From: Thiosocius sp963808165
GTDB taxonomy: Bacteria > Pseudomonadota > Gammaproteobacteria > Chromatiales > Chromatiaceae
Length of the DNA: 64,000 bases
NCBI GenBank assembly: GCA_963808165.1
Contig: CAWEET010000001.1
Location: 482,778-546,777 of the forward strand
Reading direction: 5' to 3'
Shown here: in pieces, positions 7,673 through 16,932 of the stretch
Layout: each line of letters begins with the position of its first letter
Numbering within the stretch: position 1 is the first letter of the stretch
Position numbers and translations under genes: made by a program
The notes under the pieces: model-generated
Told to the model about the DNA's origin: nothing
Database searches by the model: none
What the model saw: the letters and a program-made list of their open reading frames with translations, nothing else

Positions 7673-9262
7673 TTATGCGGCCTCTTGTTTGCGCAGGTAG
7701 TCTTCATAGCTGCCATGGAAGTCAACGATTCCGGTTGGCGTCAGTTCGAGAATACGCGTGGCCAGCGAGGAAACAAACTCTCGGTCATGGCTGACGAATA
7801 GAAGCGTGCCCGGATAGTTTTCCAGCGCCAGGTTCAACGATTCTATTGATTCCATGTCGAGATGGTTGGTCGGCTCGTCCATCAACATGATATTGGGCTG
7901 TTGAAGCATCAGTTTGCCGAACAGCATGCGGCCCTGTTCACCGCCGGAGATCACGCTCACCGATTTCTCGATCTCGTTCTGCGAGAACAGCAGGCGACCG
8001 AGGATGCCGCGGATAACCTGTTCATCATCGCCCGGTGTACCCCATTGCTGCATCCATTCGAATAGGGTTTCGCCGCCGGCGAAATCACGTGCATGGTCCT
8101 GGGCGTAGTAACCAAGCTGCGCATTCTCCGACCATTTGACGGTGCCGGCAGAGGGCGTCGCCTCGCCGACCAGGCACTTCAGCAGGGTAGATTTGCCAAT
8201 ACCGTTCGGGCCGATGATGGCGACGCGCTCTCCGACTTCGATGGTCAGGTCGAGCTCCGAGAACAACTCCTCGTCGTAATGTTTGCCGAGACCCTTCACC
8301 TCCAATGCCAAGCGGTGCAGTTTCTTCTCCTGGTTGAATCGTATGAAAGGATTTCGTCGGCTGGACGGCTTGATCTCGGTGAGCTCGATCTTGTCGATCT
8401 GCCGGGCGCGCGAGGTGGCCTGCTTGGACTTGGACGCATTGGCCGAGAAGCGACTGACAAAAGCATTTAGCTCGGCGATCTTGGCCTTCTTCTTCGCATT
8501 GTCTGCCTGCAGTCGTACTGCCGCCTGGGTCGCAGCGGTCATGTACTGATCATAGGAGCCGGGGTAGATGCGTACTTCGCCGTAGTCCAGGTCGGCCATA
8601 TGGCTGCAGACACTGTTCAGGAAGTGGCGGTCGTGCGAAATGATGATCATCGTGCAGTTGCGTTCGTTGAGGATGCCTTCCAGCCAGCGAATGGCGTTGA
8701 TGTCGAGGTTGTTGGTCGGCTCATCGAGCAACATGATGTCAGGATCCGAAAACAGCACCTGCGCAAGCAGTACGCGCAGCTTCCAGCCAGGTGCGACCTC
8801 GCTCATCGGACCGAAATGCTGTTCAACCGGGATGCCGACGCCGAGCAGCAATTCGCCGGCCCGGGCCTCGGCAGTGTAGCCGTCCATCTCGGCGAAATGC
8901 GCCTCCAGATGCGCGGCGCGCATGCCGTCTTCTTCGCTCATCTCTGGCTTGGCGTAGATCGCGTCACGCTCCGACTTGATCGCCCAGAGTTCCTTGTGGC
9001 CCATGATGACCGTGTCGATGACCGCGGAATCTTCGTAGGCGAATTGATCCTGCTTCAGCTTGCCGATGCGCTGGTTCGGGTCCTTTGACACATTACCTGA
9101 GGAGGGTTCGAGATCGCCGCCAAGGATCTTCATGAACGTCGATTTGCCGCAACCATTGGCGCCGATCAGGCCGTAGCGATTGCCGTCGGTAAACTTGACC
9201 GAGACATCCTCGAACAGGGGCGCAGCACCAAACTGCATGGTGATATTGGCGGTGGTAAGCAT
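7673..9262 (-). CDS. ybiT: ABC-F ATPase YbiT
   Basis: This 529-residue protein has two ABC domains and no membrane segment. Walker A sites are GANGCGKST (domain 1) and GPNGIGKST (domain 2); Walker B sites are LLDEPTNNLD and LMDEPTNHLD. The linker between the domains (NAKKKAKIAELNAFVSRF) and overall sequence follow E. coli YbiT closely along the full length. ABC-F proteins bind the ribosomal E site and affect translation. The start ATG 9262 gives the family N terminus MLTTANITMQFG. The RRM and VF530 genes follow directly on the same strand. Confidence 0.95.
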   Translation of the reverse strand: MLTTANITMQFGAAPLFEDVSVKFTDGNRYGLIGANGCGKSTFMKILGGDLEPSSGNVSKDPNQRIGKLKQDQFAYEDSAVIDTVIMGHKELWAIKSERDAIYAKPEMSEEDGMRAAHLEAHFAEMDGYTAEARAGELLLGVGIPVEQHFGPMSEVAPGWKLRVLLAQVLFSDPDIMLLDEPTNNLDINAIRWLEGILNERNCTMIIISHDRHFLNSVCSHMADLDYGEVRIYPGSYDQYMTAATQAAVRLQADNAKKKAKIAELNAFVSRFSANASKSKQATSRARQIDKIELTEIKPSSRRNPFIRFNQEKKLHRLALEVKGLGKHYDEELFSELDLTIEVGERVAIIGPNGIGKSTLLKCLVGEATPSAGTVKWSENAQLGYYAQDHARDFAGGETLFEWMQQWGTPGDDEQVIRGILGRLLFSQNEIEKSVSVISGGEQGRMLFGKLMLQQPNIMLMDEPTNHLDMESIESLNLALENYPGTLLFVSHDREFVSSLATRILELTPTGIVDFHGSYEDYLRKQEAA

Positions 9263-9485
9263 GATATTTCCGGGCTCAAGAGCGCTGATGCGAAAAAATG
9301 GGAGTGCATTCTACGCTTTTGTCACTTGGCTCGCCTGCCGAAGGGGGCTGACGCCTGTAAAAACCCATTTATTCTGCCAACCAGCGATGAGCTGAGCCGA
9401 ATTCAGGCAGGCGCTGGCGGCCATACAGCCCGATAGTAGCCTGCCGCAGAGGCATGCGCGATCACGTTGCCAGGGGCTATCGAAC

Positions 9486-9600
9486 CTATGTGTGGCGAAT
9501 TCCTAATCATGCCGCAATGGGTGTCTGAATGTTGAATTGCACTGAACATTGAACCACTTTTGCATCGAAGCTTGACGCGGCGACGAAATGCCATCTATTT
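9486..9600. repeat. Relic IS ends in a 470-bp gene-free stretch
   Basis: TGTGTGGCGAATTC at 9487 matches the GGCGAATT-type IS end found elsewhere in the window. Next to it, 9533-9585 (TTGCACTGAACATTGAACCA then GCATCGAAGCTTGAC) resembles 38212-38262, a pattern reminiscent of IS21-type terminal repeats. I see no gene between 9263 and 9734. Confidence 0.4.
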
Positions 9601-9734
9601 GAAACCTGAAAGAAATGCATGACTCGAGGTGGCCAATGCAAGTATGCAAATCTGGGTCAAACGAACACGCAATTCAATACACTAGCGAGTCATAGCGCCG
9701 GTTTGCGATCAGATATTGGCTCAGCGGTATGCAG

Positions 9735-10619
9735 TTAACGTGTTCCAAGAAGATGATTGCTTACTTGGCGCTCGAACAAGCGTTCAGCATTTTTATAGGC
9801 GACGCTTTCGGCTATAGAGCGCGAAAACTGGGCTAGCCATTTTCGATTGATCTTTATCAGATCCCGATACTCGGCCCATTGGCTGTTCGCCCATGTGTCC
9901 GATCCAACCATGAATCTGTCGGGAAAGCGTTCGATCACGCGTCGCCAGTCTGCATCGATGATGCCATCTTTGTTCATGATGTCGGACTCTCGATACGAGG
10001 TGTCGGCATATAGAGAGTCGTATCTCGACATCATGGCTTCGACCACCTTTGCGGGCTCGATCATGCCTGCGTGCGCCCAAATGATACGCAGCTCCGGTTC
10101 CATGTCGTACAAGAGGTCTACCGGCGCTTTGCCTGAGTGAACATGTATCAGAAGGTCGCGTTCTATCGCGATCGCAGCGATTCGTCGGAGCAGCGCTTTG
10201 TCCTCGGTGCTGACTTCGTGCAGGTGAAATTCGCCAATGCCATTGTAAGGATGGATGGCCAGTCGGTTCGACAAGTACTCGAACATGTCAGGCAGAAGGG
10301 TCCAGTTCGTCGAATCGACCTCGCCGTGATAGGGACGAAGTCCAGGGACGATGCGGTTGGGTGCGAAGTTCAATAAGGTGAGGGTGCCTTCATCTGGTGT
10401 CGACGACACGAGTGCCATGGCCACGCCGCTGTCATCCATCAGTTTTAGGACAGCTTTGGGCGGAACTGGATCCCACGCCTGGTCGTTGTAGTGCATGTGC
10501 GCATCGAAGATCGGGAGTTCTGCAATCGCATTGCCGATGTAATCGTGTTTTTCCTCGGCATCCGCGATGGCTGAATGACAAGCCGCAAGTGCAGTGACTA
10601 TGACGAGCAGAATCTTCAC
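9735..10619 (-). CDS. Exported amidohydrolase-family (PF04909-like) protein
   Basis: The 294-residue product starts at GTG 10619, 8 nt after AAGGAG, with a signal peptide (MKILLVIVTALAACHSAIADA). The TIM-barrel amidohydrolase ligands are in order: HxH in FDAHMHY near residue 40, His in IHVHSG near 160, His in IWAHAG near 184 and Asp in VGSDTW near 245. This matches the amidohydrolase-2 (TatD/ACMSD-like) family; the substrate cannot be told. A paralog with the same layout and export signal lies at 16933-17853, which argues for a shared periplasmic role. The gene stands alone between repeats. Confidence 0.8.
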   Translation of the reverse strand: MKILLVIVTALAACHSAIADAEEKHDYIGNAIAELPIFDAHMHYNDQAWDPVPPKAVLKLMDDSGVAMALVSSTPDEGTLTLLNFAPNRIVPGLRPYHGEVDSTNWTLLPDMFEYLSNRLAIHPYNGIGEFHLHEVSTEDKALLRRIAAIAIERDLLIHVHSGKAPVDLLYDMEPELRIIWAHAGMIEPAKVVEAMMSRYDSLYADTSYRESDIMNKDGIIDADWRRVIERFPDRFMVGSDTWANSQWAEYRDLIKINRKWLAQFSRSIAESVAYKNAERLFERQVSNHLLGTR

Positions 10620-10778
10620 GAAAGATACTCCTTGGTATCGCCCAACATTTAGGCCTTCAAATTCGCATGCTGACCTGGGGAAGACGGCGCGCCACCGTCC
10701 GCATGAATGCAGCGAAGCGCTCAGTCATTCTGGCTGAGGGCCTGTTAGTGACTATCTCTACATCACCATGATTATTGC

Positions 10779-11028
10779 TGCCAGCGAAATCGTCGACAGT
10801 CCTCGTTCACACCCCTCTAACTCCGCAGAATCCGCAGAAAAACTACTCCGGGAAACAATTCTGGCCGAACCTTTTCCTGGGGCGGTGGATCAAGGGGAGA
10901 TCCTGATGATTGCGTGAGGAATGAATGAGTTAAGTTTCGGGCAAAACCGAAGGGCTGCGCAAATCAGGGCGTTAGGAGCACCCGGGGAGTGATTCGAACT
11001 CTCTTCGATTTTCGCGGCGGGTTGAATT
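10779..11028 (+). repeat. Dispersed repeat family R, copy 3 (subfamily B, full length)
   Basis: It begins with CAGCGAAATCGTCGACAG, carries the core CTGGCCGAACCTTTTCCTGG at 10861-10880 and ends with CTTCGATTTTCGCGGCGGG. A T-arm-like hairpin with loop ATTCGAA is at 10987-11003. The left GCGAAATCG and right CGATTTTCGC form an imperfect terminal inverted repeat. Confidence 0.85.
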
Positions 11029-11105
11029 GCCACTCCCAGACTCTTACTTGCTCCTGCCATAGGCTGGTAACCTGAGTCGCAGCACAACTTCGCAAGGATG
11101 CGATC

Positions 11106-11222
11106 ATGTTGCCGTTGCCGGCTGGCAGGGAAGCCAGGCTGGGTGTTGGCGCGCCGCTGTATGTGCACCACCGACCGGAGCGCACCCTCCTTTACCAAAT
11201 CGTTGACGAATATTACCCGGCA
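11106..11222 (+). mobile_element. IS91-type transposase N-terminal fragment
   Basis: About 25 residues (HRPERTLLYQIVDEYYPA) match the N terminus of IS91/IS801-type Y2 transposases. The match ends abruptly at 11222, where sequence of a different, membrane protein begins. It is one of several scattered pieces of this family in the window. Confidence 0.6.
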
Positions 11223-11566
11223 GATTCGGTGGCGGCGGGGTTGTATGCCCGCGGCTACCTGATTGCTTTGGGGCTGCTGGTGCTTTTTAATCTACGGCTA
11301 TATGACGTACTCGTATTGACATTGGGTCTCGTGACCGGTGCGCTGACCGGGTGGAAGCCAAGGCAGTTGTCATCGGTGGCCCCGCGACCGAACTCGCTCC
11401 GGCGGTTGGATTCGTATCTTCGGCGATCGGCATCTATCTACTCGCGGCGCACACTGCGAGCCTTTACACCGAGGGCTGGCAACGAATCGCAATGCGCGTG
11501 ATGGCCAGCTGGATTGCGGCGATTGCGGCAATCGATATTGCGTTCATGTTGGTTCGATCCGCATGA
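11223..11566 (+). pseudogene. HupE/UreJ-like membrane protein, C-terminal remnant with frameshift
   Basis: The first frame encodes a hydrophobic stretch (GYLIALGLLVLFNLRLYDVL) and a second frame from 11351 completes it with two more membrane helices ending at TGA 11566 (LASYTEGWQRIAMRV-like pattern, then AIDIAFMLVRSA). Together they resemble the C-terminal half of HupE/UreJ-type metal permeases. The N-terminal half is missing and the reading frame changes near 11345. The fusion to an IS91 fragment explains the loss of the 5' part. The family call is tentative. Confidence 0.4.
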
Positions 11567-11783
11567 CCCGCGTGGCGGGCCGAGTGGACGCCAGCGCGGT
11601 CGATGGCACGCTGAGGGCGACCACGAAGATCCCTCCCTCCCGTATGCCCACGAAGGACAGGTAGAGATCGCGCACCTGCTGCTGGCAGCCTATGCCCAAC
11701 TGGTCCCGCGCCAGGGTCACCGTCGGCCCTTGTCGGGGCGGGCGGCATCGCAACGACCCGGCAACCCCAGTTCCGGTCGTCTG

Positions 11784-12083
11784 TCAGCGGCCATCCGATG
11801 CCACCAGCGTTTCCGATGACAACTCAGCGAAGAGTTCGCTGTAGCGCTGAGCAAACAGACTCGGGTTGTCGAAACCGTATCGCTGCGCGACCTCAGCAAT
11901 ACTGTGCCGCGCTCGACTGGCGCAACGCAGCTCCCGGCGAACCGAGTTGAGCCGCCACTGTATCGCGAACCTGTAGGGTGACATCGCGTAACGTGCGTTG
12001 AATGCATGCTGCAATGTCCGTTCAGTGATGCGAGCGACTTCGCACAGCTTGGCAAGCTTCAAGGGATGCGCTGCCGAGTTCAT
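11784..12083 (-). pseudogene. AraC-family regulator, C-terminal DNA-binding domain only
   Basis: The 99-residue frame is an AraC/XylS double helix-turn-helix domain: TERTLQHAFNARYAMSPYRF in the first half and IAEVAQRYGFDNPSLFAQRY in the second. Family members are normally about 300 residues, and no N-terminal sensor domain is present upstream in any frame. A truncated relic is most likely; a stand-alone DNA-binding domain cannot be excluded. Confidence 0.55.
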
Positions 12084-12396
12084 TAGATTTCGGGACTATC
12101 AGCAGAAGTTGCGTTGTAACGTCGAACCTCCTCCACCAGGACTCATTACAGGACTCTTCGGGTATTCCAAGGGTCCGAAAGCCCCCTGGCGTCGATCCCC
12201 GTTGGTCGAGTCTGCATTGAAAGGCGGCACAGGAAACGAAGACACCGGGGGACACAAGCGGGTGTATCCGGCCACAGAATCCGCGACGGCCGGTCAGGCG
12301 ATAATCAAGGTCCCAGTCCTGGACGTCGGCACGCTCCCGTCGAGACCAAGAAACTGGCCGGAATGTCCTTCGGGTATTGCGAACCGTACGCGCCGG
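12084..12396. other. Gene-free stretch
   Basis: Frames here are short and unlike known proteins. I see no repeat copy, terminator or promoter that I can support. Confidence 0.4.
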
Positions 12397-13089
12397 CTAT
12401 TCCTCTGTGGCCATGCGTTTGCGTTGGCCAAGCGCCAGATAATAGTCTGCGAGGCTTGCTATCTCCTTCTCGCTGAGGGCGGTGGCGATGTTGCCCATGA
12501 CGCCGTCCGGGTCGTTGTATCGTAGGCCGTCCTTGAACGACAGCATCGTCTCGACGAAGTAGTCGTGCGGCATACCGTCCAGGGCCGGTAATTCAGAGTC
12601 GCCGTCCTCGCCCCTGGCGTCGATCCGATGACAATCGACACAGGCGTCCACGCCTCGACGCGCATCACCGCGCGCCACCAAATCCGGCGGCGTTGGTACC
12701 TCAACGTCTTCCATACTCGGCAGTGCCTTCGAGGAGAACCGCGCGGTGAGGTTTGCAATGTCCTGAGGAGTCAGCCTTTTGGCGATTCTCTTGATTCTGC
12801 CCCCATCACGATAATTGTGCTTGTAATCCCACAACTGCTTGAAGACATAGCGTGGATTCTGGCCGGCGAGATGCGGCACATCATCGTCGTCACTGATGCC
12901 GTCTTTGCCATGACACTTGCCACACTTTTTCGCAATCTTGGCGGACTGCCCAGGATCCCCTTTTGCCAGAATCTCGATTTGCTCGGGTGCAAGTATTCCC
13001 TGTGGCATCGAAGCGGCAGACGTCACGGAGGTGAGCCCCAAAGTCGCCGCGAAGGCGGCGACGCACACGATCAGCGGAAACCTGCTCAT
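12397..13089 (-). CDS. Diheme c4-type cytochrome c
   Basis: The product (about 230 residues from ATG 13089) has a signal peptide (FPLIVCVAAFAATLGLTS...SAAS) and two heme-binding CxxCH motifs: CGKCH near residue 55 and CVDCH near 150. Two similar class-I cytochrome domains in tandem, each followed by a distal Met region, fit the c4 family. It would carry electrons in the periplasm. ATG 13107, a few codons earlier, is an equally possible start. The neighbouring c-type cytochrome and amidohydrolase genes suggest a periplasmic redox island, but no operon links them. Confidence 0.8.
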   Translation of the reverse strand: MSRFPLIVCVAAFAATLGLTSVTSAASMPQGILAPEQIEILAKGDPGQSAKIAKKCGKCHGKDGISDDDDVPHLAGQNPRYVFKQLWDYKHNYRDGGRIKRIAKRLTPQDIANLTARFSSKALPSMEDVEVPTPPDLVARGDARRGVDACVDCHRIDARGEDGDSELPALDGMPHDYFVETMLSFKDGLRYNDPDGVMGNIATALSEKEIASLADYYLALGQRKRMATEE

Positions 13090-13547
13090 AACTACCTGTC
13101 CAACCATACTACTGTCCAACCACGGCTTCGATCGAGGAATCACGTCGTCTGTAAGTCGCAACCGCCAAGCGCAGGATGGCTGCGCACCCGCGGGAACATC
13201 GGGGAGAACCTGGCCGCTGTCACAGACCGGCAAAGGTCCATTTCGGGGTTGTCCGCACACGCTGCTATTGGCTATCAATCAGCGCATTAAAAGATACTGC
13301 TGATCTCGCAAGGCCCCATGGCGCATCTCGGGGCTTTCGTGCCCGGCCACGGAAAGGGCGACTCAAGTGACCCCGATCGCGCCAGTTGAGAAGTCACTCG
13401 TCGAACGCCTCCGACAGGGTCACGCCTGTGCGCCAGCCGCCGTAACGTGCGTCCAATCGGGGCCGAACGCCGCCCTTCCACCAGACGCGACCGGCGATGC
13501 ACCCATCGGACCGCCGCCGCTGGGACTACCTCGCGATGCCAGTCTGC

Positions 13548-14069
13548 CTACTCGACCAGGCCCTTCCACACATGGGGGACGGTCCCTTCCGGCAATCTCG
13601 AATGGCAGTTGCCGCAAGACTTGATGACGTCGTTAATGGCGCCGCGCATCAGCTGCTTGTCCCGGTCACGCATATAGCGCTTGGCTGAGCGTTTGAGATG
13701 TTCCATCGCCTCGTGGCTGATCTCGGCGAACTCCTCGAACTGCTCCTCGCTCAGTTTTTCGGGGGCATCGCTCTCGAGCGTGTACTGGTACGCCTCTGCG
13801 GCATGCCACTCCATGGGCCCCACCATGCCGAAGGTCCGCACGAAGGCTTCAGCATGCCGTACCATATTGTCGTTGTACTTCATTGCGTCATGATCGAGGA
13901 TCATGCGCATGGAGATGACCTGCGACCGCAGGACAGAGACGACCTGCTCGATATAGGCATCGTTGGCGCTCTCCGTGTCCTCCTCGGCAGCCGCGGTCAC
14001 CGACACGGCGCTGAAGATCAGCCCGACCATTAACATTCCTACGAATCGCCTCTCACCGGGAATTTGCAT
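13548..14069 (-). CDS. Cytochrome c'-like monoheme protein
   Basis: The 173-residue product has a signal peptide (FVGMLMVGLIFSAVSVTAAA), a helical body and a single CGNCH heme motif near the C terminus (SCGNCHSRLPEG). This placement is typical of cytochrome c' and related four-helix cytochromes, which bind NO or CO or act as electron carriers. I chose ATG 14069, preceded by AAGGTGAG, over the GTG nine bases earlier. It is transcribed in the same direction as the c4 gene, 460 bp away. Family placement is by pattern only. Confidence 0.7.
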   Translation of the reverse strand: MQIPGERRFVGMLMVGLIFSAVSVTAAAEEDTESANDAYIEQVVSVLRSQVISMRMILDHDAMKYNDNMVRHAEAFVRTFGMVGPMEWHAAEAYQYTLESDAPEKLSEEQFEEFAEISHEAMEHLKRSAKRYMRDRDKQLMRGAINDVIKSCGNCHSRLPEGTVPHVWKGLVE

Positions 14070-14078
14070 CACTCTCAC

Positions 14079-14626
14079 CTTCAGCCAAGATAAACATTTA
14101 CCAACCCTCGTTCGGCCAGTCAGTCATGCATGTCGCAACACAAACACACGTCACCCCATCGTAAGGGGGGACTCCTGCTGGCAGAGTCGACCCGGGCAGA
14201 CCCAGTCCCAGTCGAGCCAATCGGGCCACCAATCATCCGGCGCACGGCAAGGCGCATAGGCCCTGACGATTGAATGCGTTGTTTTGCATCGACGCCGCCT
14301 GCCGACAACCCGCCCGGGTGCCCGTTCGAACTGCGGTGACCTGCGCCACTTGTTGTCAGAACGAGCGGGCGTTGTCCCTGCGACCATCACAAGCCCAGTG
14401 GACATATCCGGTCATGAACCCGAGCGCCGAGCCGTATTGCGGGATATCATTGTTGCTAATATAAGCGTGTTCTTATAGATATTCAATGGTTATTGAGCTG
14501 GAATCGCAGCGGAGGTGTAAACGATGCCGCGGATATTCTGGATTCTTGAATTCTCGGTGCGGGGTTGTTCGCACTCGCGATGCTACTCATGGCCTCTGGG
14601 ATACCGGAAACCGGCGGTATCGTTGA
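14079..14626. other. Gene-free stretch, AT-rich near 14440-14520
   Basis: No frame here resembles a protein. The AT-rich part around 14445-14500 could hold promoters, but I cannot define -35/-10 boxes with confidence. Confidence 0.35.
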
Positions 14627-15163
14627 CTATCGTGCGTGGCTACTTCTCGCACTTGGCATTTTGGCCTTGACCCTTCCAACTTCCGGATTCCTTTCGCCTG
14701 GCAGCTCATGAATCCCGCTCTGCAGCACGACATAGTGCAGCTGCTCCTCGATATGCGCCCCATCGAGATAGTCCCATTCTTCGAGCTGAAACCCGAAAGA
14801 ACTCGGCCCGACGTTGCGCACGCGGACATGCGTGGGTTGCTTGCCGGCATAGGTCACCATATTCATCATCACGACGGGGCTCGCATGGACCTCGGTCAGG
14901 TTCACTGTGTGCCACTGATGCGCATTGCTCTGTCTACGACTGATGCTGCCGGCCTCGCCAATCACTTCACCGTAGGCATCGGTTATTACACCGGCCTCGG
15001 CCGCCAAATAGCCGACGCCCTCGGTGGTATGGGCGGTCTCGATAGCTCGTGACGCCTCCTCCTCGACCTTCACCTGGAAGCCTGATGCACTGACGCTGCG
15101 AATTCGCAACGCGGAGGTATCGATCCCATCGTAGGTTTCGAAGGTACAAGAATGTACCGAATG
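14627..15163 (-). pseudogene. Fragment of a large extracellular repeat-type protein
   Basis: The frame encodes a two-unit pattern: VEEEASR..E..HTTEGVGYLAAE and then LEEWDYLDG.H.EE.LHYVVLQ, separated by a WHTVNL...PVVMMN segment. This resembles repeat units of big secreted or surface proteins of marine bacteria, where each unit ends in a VGY or LHY strand. It has no start or signal of its own and is fused in frame to an IS91 transposase piece at 15163/15164, so it is a broken 3' part. Function unknown. Confidence 0.5.
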
Positions 15164-15510
15164 AAATCCGGCAACCTTACCGACCCCGTCATCGAAGAGC
15201 TCGTCGCATGCCGGCAGCGTCTGCAATGTGAACACCTTGCGGCCCTGTTGCGGACCGACGGCAATCAGATAGGTGATCGATGAACCGAGGAGTTGTTCCA
15301 TCGGCCCGGTCTCGAGGCCGTCGCCGGCCAGGTAGCTGCCCGTTCCAGCAACCCCTGCCGCTCCAGGTGCCGGCCGATGCGCCGCGCTAGCATTTGAGTT
15401 AACCGGGTCAGTTCGGTACCGCTCGCTGCCTTCACCCAGTGGAAACGCACTGAGCCATCGGGACGTTCGACATACACCCCGTCGAGGAACAACATATCGA
15501 ACTCCTGTTA
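15164..15510 (-). mobile_element. IS91-type transposase, middle fragment with frameshift
   Basis: Two frames together match the catalytic middle of IS801/IS91-type transposases: FLDGVYVERPDG and LARRIGRHLERQGLLER in one frame, then SYLAGDGLETGPMEQLLGSS and GPQQGRKVFTLQTLP in another. The shift is near 15340. The piece ends at GKVAGF, where the extracellular-protein fragment begins. Confidence 0.75.
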
Positions 15511-15729
15511 GACATGCGCCGGCAAGGCCATATCCTGCGCACCCAGGTGCGCCTTGCACGCGCCGGGGCTGCAGGCGATGGGGCTGCGTCACGCGTGAAA
15601 GCGGGGCCGAGCAAGAATTTTTGCGCTACGTCCGCGAGCAGGCCGCGCCTCGGGCGGCTACACTGACCGACTGATGACACGCGACGTATCGCAGACCCGG
15701 CCTTTCGGGACCACGACCAGGAGGCGACG

Positions 15730-16749
15730 ATGAACAAGCCAGACGATCCGCAATTCACCGACGGCGCCGCGCCGACACCCGACACCCGGCGCCAGAACAT
15801 GCTGCGCGCGCTCAGCGCAGAACATCGTCACGGACTGGCGTTCGCCGAGCAGATCGCGCAGATTGCGCGCAGCGGCGAAGAAGAGGACCTGGCGCGCGGC
15901 GTCGCGATGGTGGACGCCTACAACCGGCAGGAGATGGAGGCCCATCTGCAACACGAGGAGCAAACCCTCTTCGGCCCGCTGGTCCGAAACCACGGCCAAT
16001 ATGTCGACATGTGCGTGCAGCTGGGCAAGGAACACGGGTTTCTGCGCAGCCTGGTCGAACGGATGCATGACGGCGACACCCGATCGCGTCTGGCCGAGTT
16101 TGCCCAGACGTTGAAGAACCACACGCTGCTCGAGGAGGAGTGGTTGTTCCCGGTGATCGAATCCCTGTTGACAGACGACGAGTTGCAGGCGGTGTTGGAC
16201 TTCGAACCCCTGTCGGTACTCGAACCAGTCCCCGGCACCCCGAAAACGCGGGTCAAGCTGGTTACCGACGAGGATTGGCTCACCGTGATCGCCGAACACC
16301 ATGCAAAGAACGCCGCGAGCGGTCCGAGCATCGTGCTGTTTCCACGTTACCAGCCGGAACTTGCGATGAGCCTGGCCGAACACCTTGACCTCGCGTTCTT
16401 CGACCTGCGGCAGGACTATCTGCAGCAGTTCGGTGTCGCCGCAGATCGTACGTCGCTCGCCGCGCTCGACGAGGAGCTGCGCGACCGGGCCGCGCGCTCG
16501 GGCTTCGTATGCCACAACATCGAGGCGCTGCTATGTGTAAAGACAGAGCAACAGAGGCGTTCCTGGCTGAGGGATTTTCTCACTGCCTCATGGCCGAACC
16601 CGGTCGTGCTGCCGATCACGGTGTTCCAGGGCGACGTCCCGGAAGATCACCCGCGTGTGTGCGATCTCGAATTGTTCAAACTGCCCTACCTGCGTGCCCG
16701 ACAGGCTGCCTCGAAGGTCATTCGTTACGACATGGAAAAGCCTGAATAG
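15730..16749 (+). CDS. Hemerythrin-domain protein with long C-terminal domain
   Basis: The first 160 residues form a hemerythrin HHE domain. Likely di-iron ligands are in LSAEHRHGL, HLQHEEQTLF, KEHGFLRS and KNHTLLEEEWLFP, giving the H/HxxxE/H/HxxxE order. The remaining 170 residues (from about PKTRVKLVTDE) are soluble, with one Cys in GFVCHNIEALLC, and do not match a family I know. ATG 15730 follows GGAGG at a good distance. Hemerythrins bind O2 or sense redox state; the C-terminal region may be the output module. The gene is alone, without an operon partner. Confidence 0.75.
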   Translation: MNKPDDPQFTDGAAPTPDTRRQNMLRALSAEHRHGLAFAEQIAQIARSGEEEDLARGVAMVDAYNRQEMEAHLQHEEQTLFGPLVRNHGQYVDMCVQLGKEHGFLRSLVERMHDGDTRSRLAEFAQTLKNHTLLEEEWLFPVIESLLTDDELQAVLDFEPLSVLEPVPGTPKTRVKLVTDEDWLTVIAEHHAKNAASGPSIVLFPRYQPELAMSLAEHLDLAFFDLRQDYLQQFGVAADRTSLAALDEELRDRAARSGFVCHNIEALLCVKTEQQRRSWLRDFLTASWPNPVVLPITVFQGDVPEDHPRVCDLELFKLPYLRARQAASKVIRYDMEKPE

Positions 16750-16932
16750 CCGGGGCACAACCCGCCGCAGACCCGCAGTCACGGTAGCTTGCCCGGACCG
16801 GGCGGACCAGGCTTGCCACAACACGCATGTGGCTTATTCCCGCAGATTTTCTTCTATTAAAGACGAGAAACAAAGGTCGCCAGGCGCCCCCCCAATCGTG
16901 AACCGCCGATCTTGACGAGGGCCTTTCGCACG

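Noticed and set aside
10980..11010. Partial tRNA gene on the minus strand
   Set aside because: Only a T-arm-like stem-loop is present; there is no acceptor pairing, D-arm or anticodon arm, and the same segment recurs within repeat R.
15658..16515. 285-codon minus-strand frame opposite the hemerythrin gene
   Set aside because: It is a shadow of the plus-strand frame, which has GGAGG and the di-iron motifs.
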